Shown: positions 24,976 to 36,127, counted from the stretch's first letter. The stretch: DNA of 46,371 nucleotides from an uncultured Alphaproteobacteria bacterium (GCA_910585375.1 CAJUCZ010000015.1:1-46371); one strand, 5' to 3'. Notes: generated by a model not told the origin, from the sequence alone. Numbers and translations are program-made.

Positions 24976-26316
24976 ATGAAAAGAAAAAGCCTTGCTTTTG
25001 TCCTGATGGTATCTGTTGCCTGTTTATCAAAACCAACCGATGCTAAAGTTACTTTTCTCCCCGATTGGGAAGAAGAGCCCCTAAACTTTGAAGGCGGAGA
25101 AGACGACAACTTATGTAAACGTTCAACCTCCCCCGTTTACCACTACGCTCCGGGAAACAACAAATGCCCGTCCCCAAAAATTTATGACAAGACCTGCCCG
25201 CACAGCGATGACTGGATTACCGAATGTTATTGTCCGGCACGTTACAATCAGACCTGCACCTCTCCCTACCGCGGTGTCGGACAAATTTGCGACGGAAAGT
25301 ATGAAAGTTGCTGCGACACCCGCTGCCGTGAAGGTTCCCAAAGCTCCTGTTCTTATCCTTATGTTCTGGCTCATACATCATCAACCGGTTGCGGCGAAAC
25401 TTGCTATGTCTGCCGTTACGGCAATGACTGCAACACCAGTTGTTCGTCCGGAGAAATAACTTCTCCGTCCGGCGGAACAAATGATTTTAACGGACAAGCA
25501 TGCGTAACCTGTTCAACTCCGCCGCCGCCTCCTCCTCCGCCTGCCCCTGAACCGGATCCGAAACCGGAAACCGGCGGCGGTGGCTCGTCAGATCCCTGCA
25601 ATGGTGTTAAATGCTCGGATAATAAAGTCTGCTCAAAAGGTTCTTGCGTATGTCCGGCCGGCCAATGCTGCCCTTCTTGTACCGGAGATAAAGTCTGCAA
25701 AAGCGGCAGTTGTGTAGACACAACTGCCAAAGACCCGTGTGACGGCGTCAAATGCACCAACGGCAAAACTTGCTCAAACGGAAGTTGCATATGCCCGACC
25801 AATCAAAAAGATTGTAACGGAACCTGCAAAGAATGCTGCAAAGACAGTGACTGCCCGAGCGGCAAAAACTGCGAAAACGGAATTTGCAAAACAGCCGGAT
25901 GTACAGAAAACCGCGGAACCTGTACCTATGCCACCAACCAAACCGGCGGCGGCTGGGATTGCAAACCCTGTACTTATACCAAAGCAGACTGCTCAACCGG
26001 TTCTGCTTACAGCTGTACCTTTACGCCCTGCGACCAGTCCAAATGTCCGTCCCCATCAAGCTGCTATTGGAAATCAAAAGGAGTGCAGGATTGCGTTTGC
26101 CCATCGGGATACTATCCCAAACCTGAGGCAAACGGATGCCGCTGCCGATTGGAAAAAAGCTACTTCCAGTGCCAGTATACAGCAGTCGAAATTGATGGTT
26201 TCGATGCCAATTCAGCCTGCCCGGCCGGAAACGGCTTCAAACTCTTTGGCCAAAGCCCTTGTGCATATTGCATCAAATGCTGTGGCTACAAAGAAACAGG
26301 CTGCCGTTACTATTAA
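24976..26316 (+). CDS. Cysteine-rich secreted protein with FLPD motif
   Basis: 446 residues. A Sec signal peptide (to about residue 22, ending before AKVTFLPD) precedes a short acidic stretch (EEEPLNFEGGEDD) and then a cysteine-rich region. A Pro-rich hinge (eight prolines in a row, then APEPDPKPETGGGG) separates this from repeated modules of the type DPC-GVKC-NKVC-GSCVCP, resembling EGF or antifreeze-like small disulfide modules. The C-terminal third has further cysteine pairs ending in CIKCCGYKETGC. Over 60 cysteines mean many disulfides; it must fold outside the cytoplasm. The FLPD start motif is shared with the protein at 39791. The start at 24976 is set by GGAG six bases upstream. Adhesive or protective surface role is a guess. 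Confidence 0.85.
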   Translation: MKRKSLAFVLMVSVACLSKPTDAKVTFLPDWEEEPLNFEGGEDDNLCKRSTSPVYHYAPGNNKCPSPKIYDKTCPHSDDWITECYCPARYNQTCTSPYRGVGQICDGKYESCCDTRCREGSQSSCSYPYVLAHTSSTGCGETCYVCRYGNDCNTSCSSGEITSPSGGTNDFNGQACVTCSTPPPPPPPPAPEPDPKPETGGGGSSDPCNGVKCSDNKVCSKGSCVCPAGQCCPSCTGDKVCKSGSCVDTTAKDPCDGVKCTNGKTCSNGSCICPTNQKDCNGTCKECCKDSDCPSGKNCENGICKTAGCTENRGTCTYATNQTGGGWDCKPCTYTKADCSTGSAYSCTFTPCDQSKCPSPSSCYWKSKGVQDCVCPSGYYPKPEANGCRCRLEKSYFQCQYTAVEIDGFDANSACPAGNGFKLFGQSPCAYCIKCCGYKETGCRYY

Positions 26317-26324
26317 TACAGCAA

Positions 26325-26351
26325 AACAGGAAGTCTGAAAGACTTCCTGTT
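26325..26351 (+). terminator. Terminator of the cysteine-rich gene
   Basis: 11-bp perfect stem (26325-26335 with 26341-26351), TGAAA loop, followed by CTTT and A-rich sequence. Confidence 0.75.
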
Positions 26352-26426
26352 CTTTAAAAAATTATAACATAAATATAAAAATTTTGCTTGATTATTTAAT
26401 GAACAGGTGTATTTTTATCTTGCTTC

Positions 26427-26500
26427 GCGGGCATAGTTCAATGGTAGAACGAGAGCTTCCCAAGCTTTTAATGCGGGTTCGATTCCCGTTGCCCGCTCCA
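26427..26500 (+). tRNA. tRNA-Gly (anticodon CCC)
   Basis: 74 bases. The acceptor GCGGGCA (26427-26433) pairs with TGCCCGC before TCCA (CCA encoded, ending 26500). D arm TAGTTCAATGGTAGAA, anticodon loop TTCCCAA with CCC at 26459-26461, and T arm CGGGTTCGATTCCCG are all standard. The last 20 bases are duplicated three more times downstream as the head of each 200-bp repeat. Confidence 0.96.
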
Positions 26501-27100
26501 TAAAAAAAATTCCCTTTCTGGGAATTTTTTTTATGGAAAGAATAAATGAGTGAATCGAACCCGAAAGGGCGCGAGGCGATAGAAAACTAACCAACGTTAG
26601 TTTTCGTTCCGAGCGGTGCAGTTTTGTTAATTTGCAAGCAGCGACAGCGCAACAACGCAAATGTTACAAAACAAACTCAAGATTCCCGTTGCCCGCTCCA
26701 TAAAAAAAATTCCCTTTCTGGGAATTTTTTTTATGGAAAGAATAAATGAGTGAATCGAACCCGAAAGGGCGCGAGGCGATAGAAAACTAACCAACGTTAG
26801 TTTTCGTTCCGAGCGGTGCAGTTTTGTTAATTTGCAAGCAGCGACAGCGCAACAACGCAAATGTTACAAAACAAACTCAAGATTCCCGTTGCCCGCTCCA
26901 TAAAAAAAATTCCCTTTCTGGGAATTTTTTTTATGGAAAGAATAAATGAGTGAATCGAACCCGAAAGGGCGCGAGGCGATAGAAAACTAACCAACGTTAG
27001 TTTTCGTTCCGAGCGGTGCAGTTTTGTTAATTTGCAAGCAGCGACAGCGCAACGATGCAAATGTTACCAAACAAACTCAAGATTCTCGTTGCCCGCTCCA
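26481..27100. repeat. Tandem 200-bp array anchored on the tRNA-Gly 3' end (3 units plus 20-base remnant)
   Basis: Units 26481-26680, 26681-26880 and 26881-27080 are almost identical; a 20-base partial copy with one mismatch closes the array at 27081-27100. Each unit begins with the last 20 bases of tRNA-Gly. It then has the terminator hairpin, an inverted copy of the tRNA T-arm (GAATCGAACCC at 26552-26562), a perfect 10-bp hairpin GAAAACTAAC / GTTAGTTTTC (26582-26591, 26596-26605) and a third imperfect hairpin (GTTTTGTTAATTTGC with GCAAATGTTACAAAAC). Units differ only near the end of the third. No gene is supported. The arrangement looks like an att-like duplication of the tRNA 3' end, as left by serial integration, or unequal-crossover amplification of one such element. 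Confidence 0.9.
26498..26536 (+). terminator. Terminator hairpin beginning within the tRNA CCA end
   Basis: Perfect 17-bp inverted repeat (26498-26514 with 26520-26536) around TTTCT; the right arm contains eight T's. The left arm starts with the tRNA's own CCA. The same hairpin recurs in each repeat unit (200 bases apart). Confidence 0.8.
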
Positions 27101-27193
27101 TTTTTAGAAATTCCGCCATTTGTACGGATTTTAAACAAGATACGAGCAAGTCAGATTTTAAGCACTTTTAAGCTGACTTATCAGACTTTTTAC

Positions 27194-28084
27194 TTATAAG
27201 CATTGCATATCTTGAATTTTATTTTTAACACCGGATATAGCAAAGTCAGAAGCATTATACCTATAACAAAACTCAAGCCATGTATAAAAAGCATATCCTT
27301 CCACTTGATGAATATTTATGTTAACATCGCTCATTATCTCATATTCTTTAATAATTTTGCTTATGGTTTCGTAATTAAAATTTAGTGCTGTCTGACAAAA
27401 TTCTTTATGAATATCACCAATTGCACACTCTCCAAAATCATAAATCCCTATCAATTTCTGAACATCATTGTCCACAGCCATATTTTTACCCATTATATCA
27501 AAATGGCAGAATTTGATAATTTCATTATCATTTTTCAAATTAAATGTTTTTAAAAAGCTTTTTATAAACTTTTTTTCATCAGTCGAAAAATTCTGGTTTT
27601 GCTCATAAAAATCTAAAATTTTCTCAGAACTATCCATTTTTTCGAATTTTTTCCAGAGAGGGAGTCTGATAGTTTTTAATATTTCATCCGTTAATTTGTT
27701 TAACTCATATATAAAAACGGCAATATCTTTATAAAAAATTTTTTTATTTTCTGACGTCCATTTAGATAATTCGTCCTGCGTCAGGTGATCCCCCTCAATT
27801 TTTTTATGCCAAAGATATAAATATGGAGTTTTTTGCAAAGATGTATATGGAATTTCCAAAGATATTTTATTTTGTAAGATATTTAACACTTGATGTTCTT
27901 TAATGAGTTTATCCTTGGCAACTTCTCGGCACGGAAATCGGACAATAATCTCATCATTAAGCTCATAAGCAAAACTATTGTATGTATCTGAACTATGTTT
28001 TATCTCTATTTTAGTGATATCAAAATAGTCACTTAAAATGCTTTTTATAAAATCGGTATTTTGAGCTTGTTCTTTGGTCAGCAT
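27194..28084 (-). CDS. Aminoglycoside phosphotransferase-like kinase (APH family)
   Basis: 296 residues of the APH/choline-kinase fold. An N-terminal lobe (SFAYELNDEIIVRFPCRE) is followed by a catalytic loop CHFDIMGKN with Asp196 and Asn201, then YDFGE with Asp216 for metal binding. All catalytic residues are present. The N-terminal pattern recalls APH(2'')-type enzymes, so phosphorylation of an aminoglycoside is possible, but homoserine-, choline- or other small-molecule kinases share this fold. The gene is much richer in A+T than its neighbours and sits next to the tRNA-anchored array, which suggests horizontal acquisition. Confidence 0.8.
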   Translation of the reverse strand: MLTKEQAQNTDFIKSILSDYFDITKIEIKHSSDTYNSFAYELNDEIIVRFPCREVAKDKLIKEHQVLNILQNKISLEIPYTSLQKTPYLYLWHKKIEGDHLTQDELSKWTSENKKIFYKDIAVFIYELNKLTDEILKTIRLPLWKKFEKMDSSEKILDFYEQNQNFSTDEKKFIKSFLKTFNLKNDNEIIKFCHFDIMGKNMAVDNDVQKLIGIYDFGECAIGDIHKEFCQTALNFNYETISKIIKEYEIMSDVNINIHQVEGYAFYTWLEFCYRYNASDFAISGVKNKIQDMQCL

Positions 28085-28484
28085 TAATATCTCCTTACCT
28101 AATAATGCTTCCGATTAAAACATACAAAATTTTAATATTCAACTGATTTTTATAAATTGAGTAAATTCTCGCAATCTTCTTGAAAGATTGGGTAAACCAA
28201 GATATTTCGTACAATATCATACCCCAACACCTTTCTGCTATTAATCCAAAAAAGAAATATTTTTCTTAATAACTTCCCTGCCCACATCCCCTCATCCCGA
28301 TTCGCCCCGGCCGTAATTTTAACAGTTAATTGTGCCATTTTTTAATGGATTTTTGAAAAATATCGTGATATAAAACGCGCATATAGAGATTCTATAAAGT
28401 TTTTATAACACCGAAGCCGGCAGATCAGGCATAAAACCGTCTGATCTGGGGCTTTTTTTATTAACATTTAACTAAGGATAAAAT
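28085..28484. other. AT-rich intergenic region before nifJ
   Basis: 400 bases without a convincing gene. The only open frame (28150-28338, minus) lacks a ribosome site and family similarity. The right end carries the hairpin described at 28421-28448. Promoter elements for nifJ must lie here, but no good -35/-10 pair is evident. Confidence 0.5.
28421..28459 (+). terminator. Hairpin with T-run in the nifJ leader (possible attenuator)
   Basis: CAGATCAG (28421-28428) pairs with CTGATCTG (28441-28448) across a 12-base loop, followed by GGGC and seven T's. It lies 25 bases before the nifJ ribosome site region. It could end a short upstream transcript or attenuate nifJ. Confidence 0.6.
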
Positions 28485-32045
<3,561 letters not shown>

Positions 32046-32073
32046 GCAAAGCAGTTTTAATCAGACAAAAGAG

Positions 32074-32105
32074 CGCTCCCGATAAAAATCGGGGGCGTTT
32101 TTTTT
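32074..32105 (+). terminator. Terminator of nifJ
   Basis: 10-bp stem (32074-32083 with 32088-32097, one G-T pair), AAAA loop, run of eight T's. Confidence 0.85.
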
Positions 32106-32119
32106 GAAATTTAAAACTC

Positions 32120-32148
32120 TTGCTTGCCTAAAAAAACTATGCTATTCT
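32120..32148 (+). promoter_or_regulatory. Likely promoter of the frameshift gene
   Basis: TTGCTT (32120-32125), 17-base spacer, TATTCT (32143-32148); ATG follows 36 bases later with AAGGA in between. Confidence 0.5.
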
Positions 32149-32183
32149 AATGATATATAAACCAAGAGAATAAGGAAGCCATA

Positions 32184-32414
32184 ATGAGTGAAGAAACAAT
32201 TACGCCTGAACAACAAGAAGTCGAATTCGCTCAATTGCTTGGCGAAGAAAACTTTGACAAAGAAAAATACCTTGCCGATGCCCAAAAACTTAAAGAAAGC
32301 GGCTTGTCATTAAGTATTCTCAATCCGCAGGCTTATAAAAAAGATAAACAGGATAAATCGGAATTTGAAGGAGCCGGACTATCTTTTAAAACTGAAAAAA
32401 AGATGGCAAAATAA
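32184..32414 (+). CDS. Unknown protein, frame-0 part of a probable -1 frameshift gene
   Basis: The frame-0 product is 76 residues, acidic and Lys/Glu/Gln-rich, with no membrane segment (it begins MSEETITPEQQEVEFAQLL). It stops at TAA-TAG (32412-32417) only three codons after the heptamer A AAA AAG (32396-32402). Slipping back one base there would join it to the open frame that runs to 33043, giving a 286-residue protein. The joined sequence reads naturally across the site (SFKTEKK then DGKIIARGSNGEV). AAGGA precedes the ATG. No family recognised. Confidence 0.72.
   Translation: MSEETITPEQQEVEFAQLLGEENFDKEKYLADAQKLKESGLSLSILNPQAYKKDKQDKSEFEGAGLSFKTEKKMAK
32396..32402 (+). promoter_or_regulatory. 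Putative -1 ribosomal frameshift site A AAA AAG
   Basis: The heptamer is in the zero frame of the upstream reading frame exactly as needed (codons AAA at 32397-32399 and AAG at 32400-32402). It is the same heptamer used by E. coli dnaX. Two stop codons follow in frame 0. Downstream, CGGCG (32431-32435) can pair with CGCCG (32453-32457) as a weak stimulator. An AAGGAG lies at 32368-32373, farther upstream than in dnaX. A simple one-base indel in the A-run is the alternative. Confidence 0.55.
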
Positions 32415-33043
32415 TAGCTCGCGGAAGTAACGGCGAAGTCATTGAAGCCAAAACGCCGGAAGAATTGCACGCCCTTGTTGCCAAATCATTCAAAAAACAC
32501 AATGAAACTCTTCCCGATAAAGGAAAAAATTCACTGGTTTCCTATATAACCCCCAAGAAAGACCCTCAAGATTTAGAGGCCTTTGCCAAAACCTTTATCA
32601 ACGAAGGCATAGCTGTCAACGGAATTAAAGGGGATGTTCCTCAAGATCCGAAATTCTGGCAGGATTTTAAACAGGAATATCTTGCCAATCCGGAACATTC
32701 TGTCGAAGAGTGGAATCATCTGACCAGAGCCGTTCCGGCCGAATACATGGGAGAAAAAAGAAAAGAGCAAGTCCAGACGCAATCTCCTGTTCACCAGACA
32801 CCTCAACAAGCCGTAGCGTCCCAACAACAGCCCCGAACCGAGGCTTCACCGGCAAAGGCAAAAGTTTCGGAACAGACGCAGGAAAACCCCAAAATGTCAA
32901 CCGGTGCCTTTATCAAAGAACTGCGCAACGGCAACAATCCGAACTTAACACCACAGCAGCCCCAGCCTGTCCGGCAACAGAATAATACCAATCAGCAATC
33001 TCTGCTGCAACAACGCATGGCTGACATGAATCGGGGAAGATAA
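32402..33043 (+). CDS. Unknown protein, -1 frame part of the frameshift gene
   Basis: 213 residues reached by the -1 shift. The first half is mixed helical (TPEELHALVAKSFKKHN, DPQDLEAFAKTFINEG); the second half is low-complexity Gln/Pro/Asn/Thr with several QQ runs, ending QQRMADMNRGR. There is no convincing independent start: the only early candidate, TTG at 32465, lacks a ribosome site and would cut the DGKIIARGSNGEVIEAKTP segment that has coding character. Cytoplasmic; function unknown. The Q/P-rich tail suggests a flexible interaction region. Confidence 0.65.
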   Translation, partial: DGKIIARGSNGEVIEAKTPEELHALVAKSFKKHNETLPDKGKNSLVSYITPKKDPQDLEAFAKTFINEGIAVNGIKGDVPQDPKFWQDFKQEYLANPEHSVEEWNHLTRAVPAEYMGEKRKEQVQTQSPVHQTPQQAVASQQQPRTEASPAKAKVSEQTQENPKMSTGAFIKELRNGNNPNLTPQQPQPVRQQNNTNQQSLLQQRMADMNRGR

Positions 33044-33115
33044 TCTTTTTCCAAAATACTTGCATTCCCAAAGGAGGGACTTTTAACCCTGAACAAAAAC
33101 ACTTGTCCGAAAAGC

Positions 33116-33144
33116 TTGACAAATTTAATTTTCATATCTATACT
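33116..33144 (+). promoter_or_regulatory. Strong sigma70 promoter
   Basis: TTGACA (33116-33121), 17-base spacer, TATACT (33139-33144), for the gene at 33187. Confidence 0.75.
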
Positions 33145-33186
33145 GTCCGCAATTAAAAATTATTGTATCACTCAAAATTATATATT

Positions 33187-33813
33187 ATGGAACAATTAAA
33201 TATCCCTTTTTCCAGAGAAAAAGCAGCAGAAGTTTTTAAAAGTCGTTTTGGTTTGGCCTATGCCAATTCCATGACCCGTCTCATTCAATTTCCCGATGAC
33301 CGGATTGCATGGCTGTACAGTTCGCTGACAGGAACCGAAAAAGCGCTCTGCACAGGTAAAAATGAATATCGTCTTTTATCCGGCAATGAAGACGTCCCCC
33401 TTCACCGTAATATCGGACGGAATGAATATTTTCACATCGGTAAAAATATTTATCAATACCGCAGCCAGATAAAAAACCAGTTATTGATTAAAAAAATTTC
33501 TCAAATTCTGCGAGCGGAAGATGCCCAAAAAATATTAAAGCTCAAAGAAATGCCGACAGCTTATAAAATAGTTCAACCGGACGGTTCTGTCAGCAATATC
33601 ATCTGGAAAAAAGACGAAAACCGCAAATCTGTTCATGTTTTCGCCCTGTTGGAAGCAAACTGCAGCTGCCCCTCCGATTGCGCATACATTCCGCTGAAAT
33701 ATGCTGAAGAAATCAATATCGGCAAGCAACGCTGGATGTACCACACAGAAAAAGGGCTTCCGATTCTCAGAGAACTGATTAAAGAAGAATTCTGGCGCAA
33801 ACTAAGCCGCTGA
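33187..33813 (+). CDS. Unknown protein, paralog of the protein at 34540
   Basis: 208 residues, basic, soluble, no signal peptide. Patterns shared with the protein at 34540: an N-terminal F-x3-FG (FKSRFG here) and a later RLIQ...IAW strand pair. The C-terminal region again has a His-x-Phe pair, a Cys cluster (CSCPSDC here) and an HTEK motif (MYHTEKGLP). Overall identity is low, so paralogy is inferred from ordered motifs. Start at 33187: no ribosome site is visible and the leader is A/T only; an ATG 24 bases upstream is also in frame. A near-consensus promoter precedes and a strong terminator follows, so it is a single-gene unit. Confidence 0.7.
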   Translation: MEQLNIPFSREKAAEVFKSRFGLAYANSMTRLIQFPDDRIAWLYSSLTGTEKALCTGKNEYRLLSGNEDVPLHRNIGRNEYFHIGKNIYQYRSQIKNQLLIKKISQILRAEDAQKILKLKEMPTAYKIVQPDGSVSNIIWKKDENRKSVHVFALLEANCSCPSDCAYIPLKYAEEINIGKQRWMYHTEKGLPILRELIKEEFWRKLSR

Positions 33814-33818
33814 AGGTC

Positions 33819-33855
33819 TCCCCGATTACAACTTCTTGTAATCGGGGATTTTTTT
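33819..33855 (+). terminator. Strong terminator
   Basis: Perfect 13-bp stem (33819-33831 with 33836-33848), CTTC loop, then seven T's. Confidence 0.9.
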
Positions 33856-33996
33856 ATGTAATCCTAATTGTCTATAGAATTCCGCATGTTCGTGATTAAA
33901 TCTGAAATATCTGTTAATTACTTTGCTTTTTGCTTGGAATCCCAATTCAAATATCGCAATTTAATACCATAATTAAATATAATTTTGGAGATCAAA

Positions 33997-34416
33997 ATGG
34001 ATAATTCAAAAAGTTGCCCTTCTGTAAACGGCAATAAGTTTATCCGCTACTACAATCCTGAAGGCGAAAACAATGCCTTCAAAAGCCTGAACGGAGCTTT
34101 TCAGCGAGGTGTTGAAGAAGAAGCTTCCATTCAGACGGCGGTAAAAATGAAAAATGCCAACTCAGAAGAAAAATACAAAAATTGGGTTGAAAATCACAGT
34201 TCGCAACCCGACATGGAAAAACGCGCCAAGCTTGAATTCATCAAAAAATGTGAAGAACTGGCACTTTTGCCGGAAAAAGAGCTGATAAAACTCTGCGAAC
34301 GCAGTTCCGAGCGCTTAAGCCAAAGACTTTTTCAGAAAAACGATGAACTTTCCGTCGTGGAAAAAGAAGTCAATGAACGAGCTTATATGCTGAAACATAC
34401 ATCTTATGAAAGATAA
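33997..34416 (+). CDS. Small charged protein, unknown
   Basis: 139 residues, no signal peptide; helical, Glu/Lys-rich, with a likely coiled-coil stretch in the C-terminal half (ELIKLCERSSERLSQRLF, then NDELSVVEKEVNE). GGAG six bases before the ATG at 33997 decides the start over an upstream in-frame TTG at 33985. It has its own terminator. No family recognised. Confidence 0.68.
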   Translation: MDNSKSCPSVNGNKFIRYYNPEGENNAFKSLNGAFQRGVEEEASIQTAVKMKNANSEEKYKNWVENHSSQPDMEKRAKLEFIKKCEELALLPEKELIKLCERSSERLSQRLFQKNDELSVVEKEVNERAYMLKHTSYER

Positions 34417-34421
34417 AAATT

Positions 34422-34450
34422 AAAAATCCGGAAAAATTTTCCGGATTTTT
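34422..34450 (+). terminator. Terminator
   Basis: Ten-pair stem AAAAATCCGG / CCGGATTTTT (34422-34431 with 34441-34450); the loop bases can extend the pairing. Confidence 0.8.
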
Positions 34451-34539
34451 TATATCTGCATCAAAATAACCTTGAAGCCTGAACTGAAATAAGATAAAGT
34501 TGCAAAAGAGAATTATATTATTAACTAATTACTATCATT

Positions 34540-35142
34540 ATGGATGCATATGTATCAAGAAACATGGCTTACAACTTTTTTGAAGAATTCGGCAATCTGA
34601 AATCAGTCCGCCTGACTCAGGACACAAAAGGCAATCTGGCCTGGGTTCAAAGCGACAAAGAAATTTACCGGATATCCTATCGGGTCGGAGAGTTTATTGA
34701 AAAAAGCAGAAAAGAAGCCAAAGGCTGTTTTCGTGAAATCAAATACAACTCACCACTGCTGTATCACGGAGAACTTTACTTCTACCGCCATTACAATAAA
34801 ACCCACCCGACAAACGCTTGGATAAACCGTCCGGAAATTATCTCATGCGGAAAAATGCTCAAACAGCTGTTCTCTCAAAAGAAAAATCTGGAACTCAAAC
34901 TGTTTGCCATTCGCCGTAAAGATACCGGATTAAAATTGCTCAACTACCTTTGGGCGCTTTATGAAAAAGGCAACATGATATTTTTCATTCATGCCTTTCA
35001 GAACGGCCTAAAAGAGAGCAATCCTGAAGAATGCGGCTGGCATGAAATCAGAATGGGAGAAAGCTTTTACGACACGGAAGGCCGCAAATTTTTCCTCCAT
35101 ACCGAAAAAGAAGAATTATGTATTCGCCAAATTGAAGCATGA
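34540..35142 (+). CDS. Unknown protein, paralog of the protein at 33187
   Basis: 200 residues, basic, soluble. It opens with FFEEFG and a VRLTQ...NLAWVQ strand pair like its relative, and ends with IHAFQ, PEECGW and FFLHTEKEEL. As with 33187 there is no ribosome-binding site before the ATG and the leader is A/T-rich; an in-frame ATG at 34564 is an alternative start. It is flanked by terminators on both sides. Function unknown. Confidence 0.7.
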   Translation: MDAYVSRNMAYNFFEEFGNLKSVRLTQDTKGNLAWVQSDKEIYRISYRVGEFIEKSRKEAKGCFREIKYNSPLLYHGELYFYRHYNKTHPTNAWINRPEIISCGKMLKQLFSQKKNLELKLFAIRRKDTGLKLLNYLWALYEKGNMIFFIHAFQNGLKESNPEECGWHEIRMGESFYDTEGRKFFLHTEKEELCIRQIEA

Positions 35143-35147
35143 TACAC

Positions 35148-35181
35148 AAAAAAGGATGAGTTGTTAAACTCATCCTTTTTT
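35148..35181. terminator. Bidirectional terminator
   Basis: 15-bp perfect stem (35148-35162 with 35167-35181), GTTA loop, A- and T-runs on both sides, between convergent genes. Confidence 0.88.
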
Positions 35182-35182
35182 G

Positions 35183-36127
35183 TTATTGCATCTGCTCTTT
35201 AATTTTCTGTATCATTTCTTCAAAACGTTGAGCTATCTTTTCAACCTTGGCTTCCGCCATACCGGAATTAACCACAGACTCATCTCCCAAAACCTCAAGT
35301 CTGCGCATATCAAGCAGCTCTTTGATTTTGTTCTCGGAATAGCCCAAATCACGCAGCATTGCCGGAGACATATAAAAGGCATAACCTTTGTCAACATACT
35401 TGCGAATCACGTCAAAACTCGGCATTTGATTTATCTTGCTGTCTGACAATCCAAGCCGGTCAAGATTCCAACGGCGTTGGGAATTAAAAGCCGCTGCAAT
35501 AATAATATCCGTAAAATACCCGTCAAAACGTTCGCAGACAAACGTCCGTTCTTTCTCCGGCGTTTGCGGCGTTTCATAATACAAAAATTCATAATCCGAA
35601 ATTTTAAAAGACAACGTCTGCGCCAGATTAAGCAAAACGCCATGTTCTGAAATAACGGCAATCTGCGGTTGGTCTTTCCTGTTCATAACAGAAGACCGGC
35701 GCACAATTGTTCTGATATCCTCAACATTTCCGTTTATCTCACAACCGGTCGGTTCAATATGGTTTTTCATAATATAGTCTTTATCAAAACCAAGTTTCAC
35801 CATAGCCTGTTCAGTCATTTCAACTTCCGATGCCGGAATTCTCTGCCCGCGTGCATTATGCTTACCTACAGTCATAAACTCGGGCAAATTGCCGAATTTC
35901 TTCTCATAAGCCCGTAAAACAAGCGCAGCATGATAAATTGGCCGCGGAAAACCGCCTATAACCAACAAAGCATCAAATTGAGGAAGATTGTCTTTATTAA
36001 ACGTTGCAACAGTTTCCAACCGGCCGGAAACAGAATTATACCTCAAAATATCATTTTGACGGCATACGCCGTTTTTAGCAATTTTTAAAATTTCTTCTTT
36101 TTCAAATGCATTAAGTTCTTGTGCCAT
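35183..36127 (-). CDS. DUF218/YdcF-like protein
   Basis: 314 residues. The central part follows the YdcF/SanA (DUF218) layout: DALLVIGGFPRPIYHAALVLRAYEKK, then a SEVEMTEQAMVKLG helix with the Glu pattern of the family, then NVEDIRTIVRRS and IAVISEHGVLLN. Unlike most DUF218 proteins it has no membrane helix or signal, so a cytoplasmic location is likely. A ~120-residue C-terminal helical extension follows. The substrate is unknown; the assignment is by fold pattern only. Confidence 0.6.
   Translation of the reverse strand: MAQELNAFEKEEILKIAKNGVCRQNDILRYNSVSGRLETVATFNKDNLPQFDALLVIGGFPRPIYHAALVLRAYEKKFGNLPEFMTVGKHNARGQRIPASEVEMTEQAMVKLGFDKDYIMKNHIEPTGCEINGNVEDIRTIVRRSSVMNRKDQPQIAVISEHGVLLNLAQTLSFKISDYEFLYYETPQTPEKERTFVCERFDGYFTDIIIAAAFNSQRRWNLDRLGLSDSKINQMPSFDVIRKYVDKGYAFYMSPAMLRDLGYSENKIKELLDMRRLEVLGDESVVNSGMAEAKVEKIAQRFEEMIQKIKEQMQ

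Noticed and set aside
26415..27060. Three near-identical minus-strand open frames of ~77-81 residues in the 200-bp array
   Set aside because: They are translations of the tRNA 3' end, terminator hairpin and repeat (the 'MERATGI' type of artefact); no ribosome site or independent support.
26481..27100. CRISPR array
   Set aside because: The units are 200 bases long, contiguous and nearly identical, with no variable spacers and no cas genes.
28150..28338. 62-residue minus-strand open frame before nifJ
   Set aside because: No ribosome site, no family resemblance, AT-rich spacer; could be a gene remnant but not supportable.
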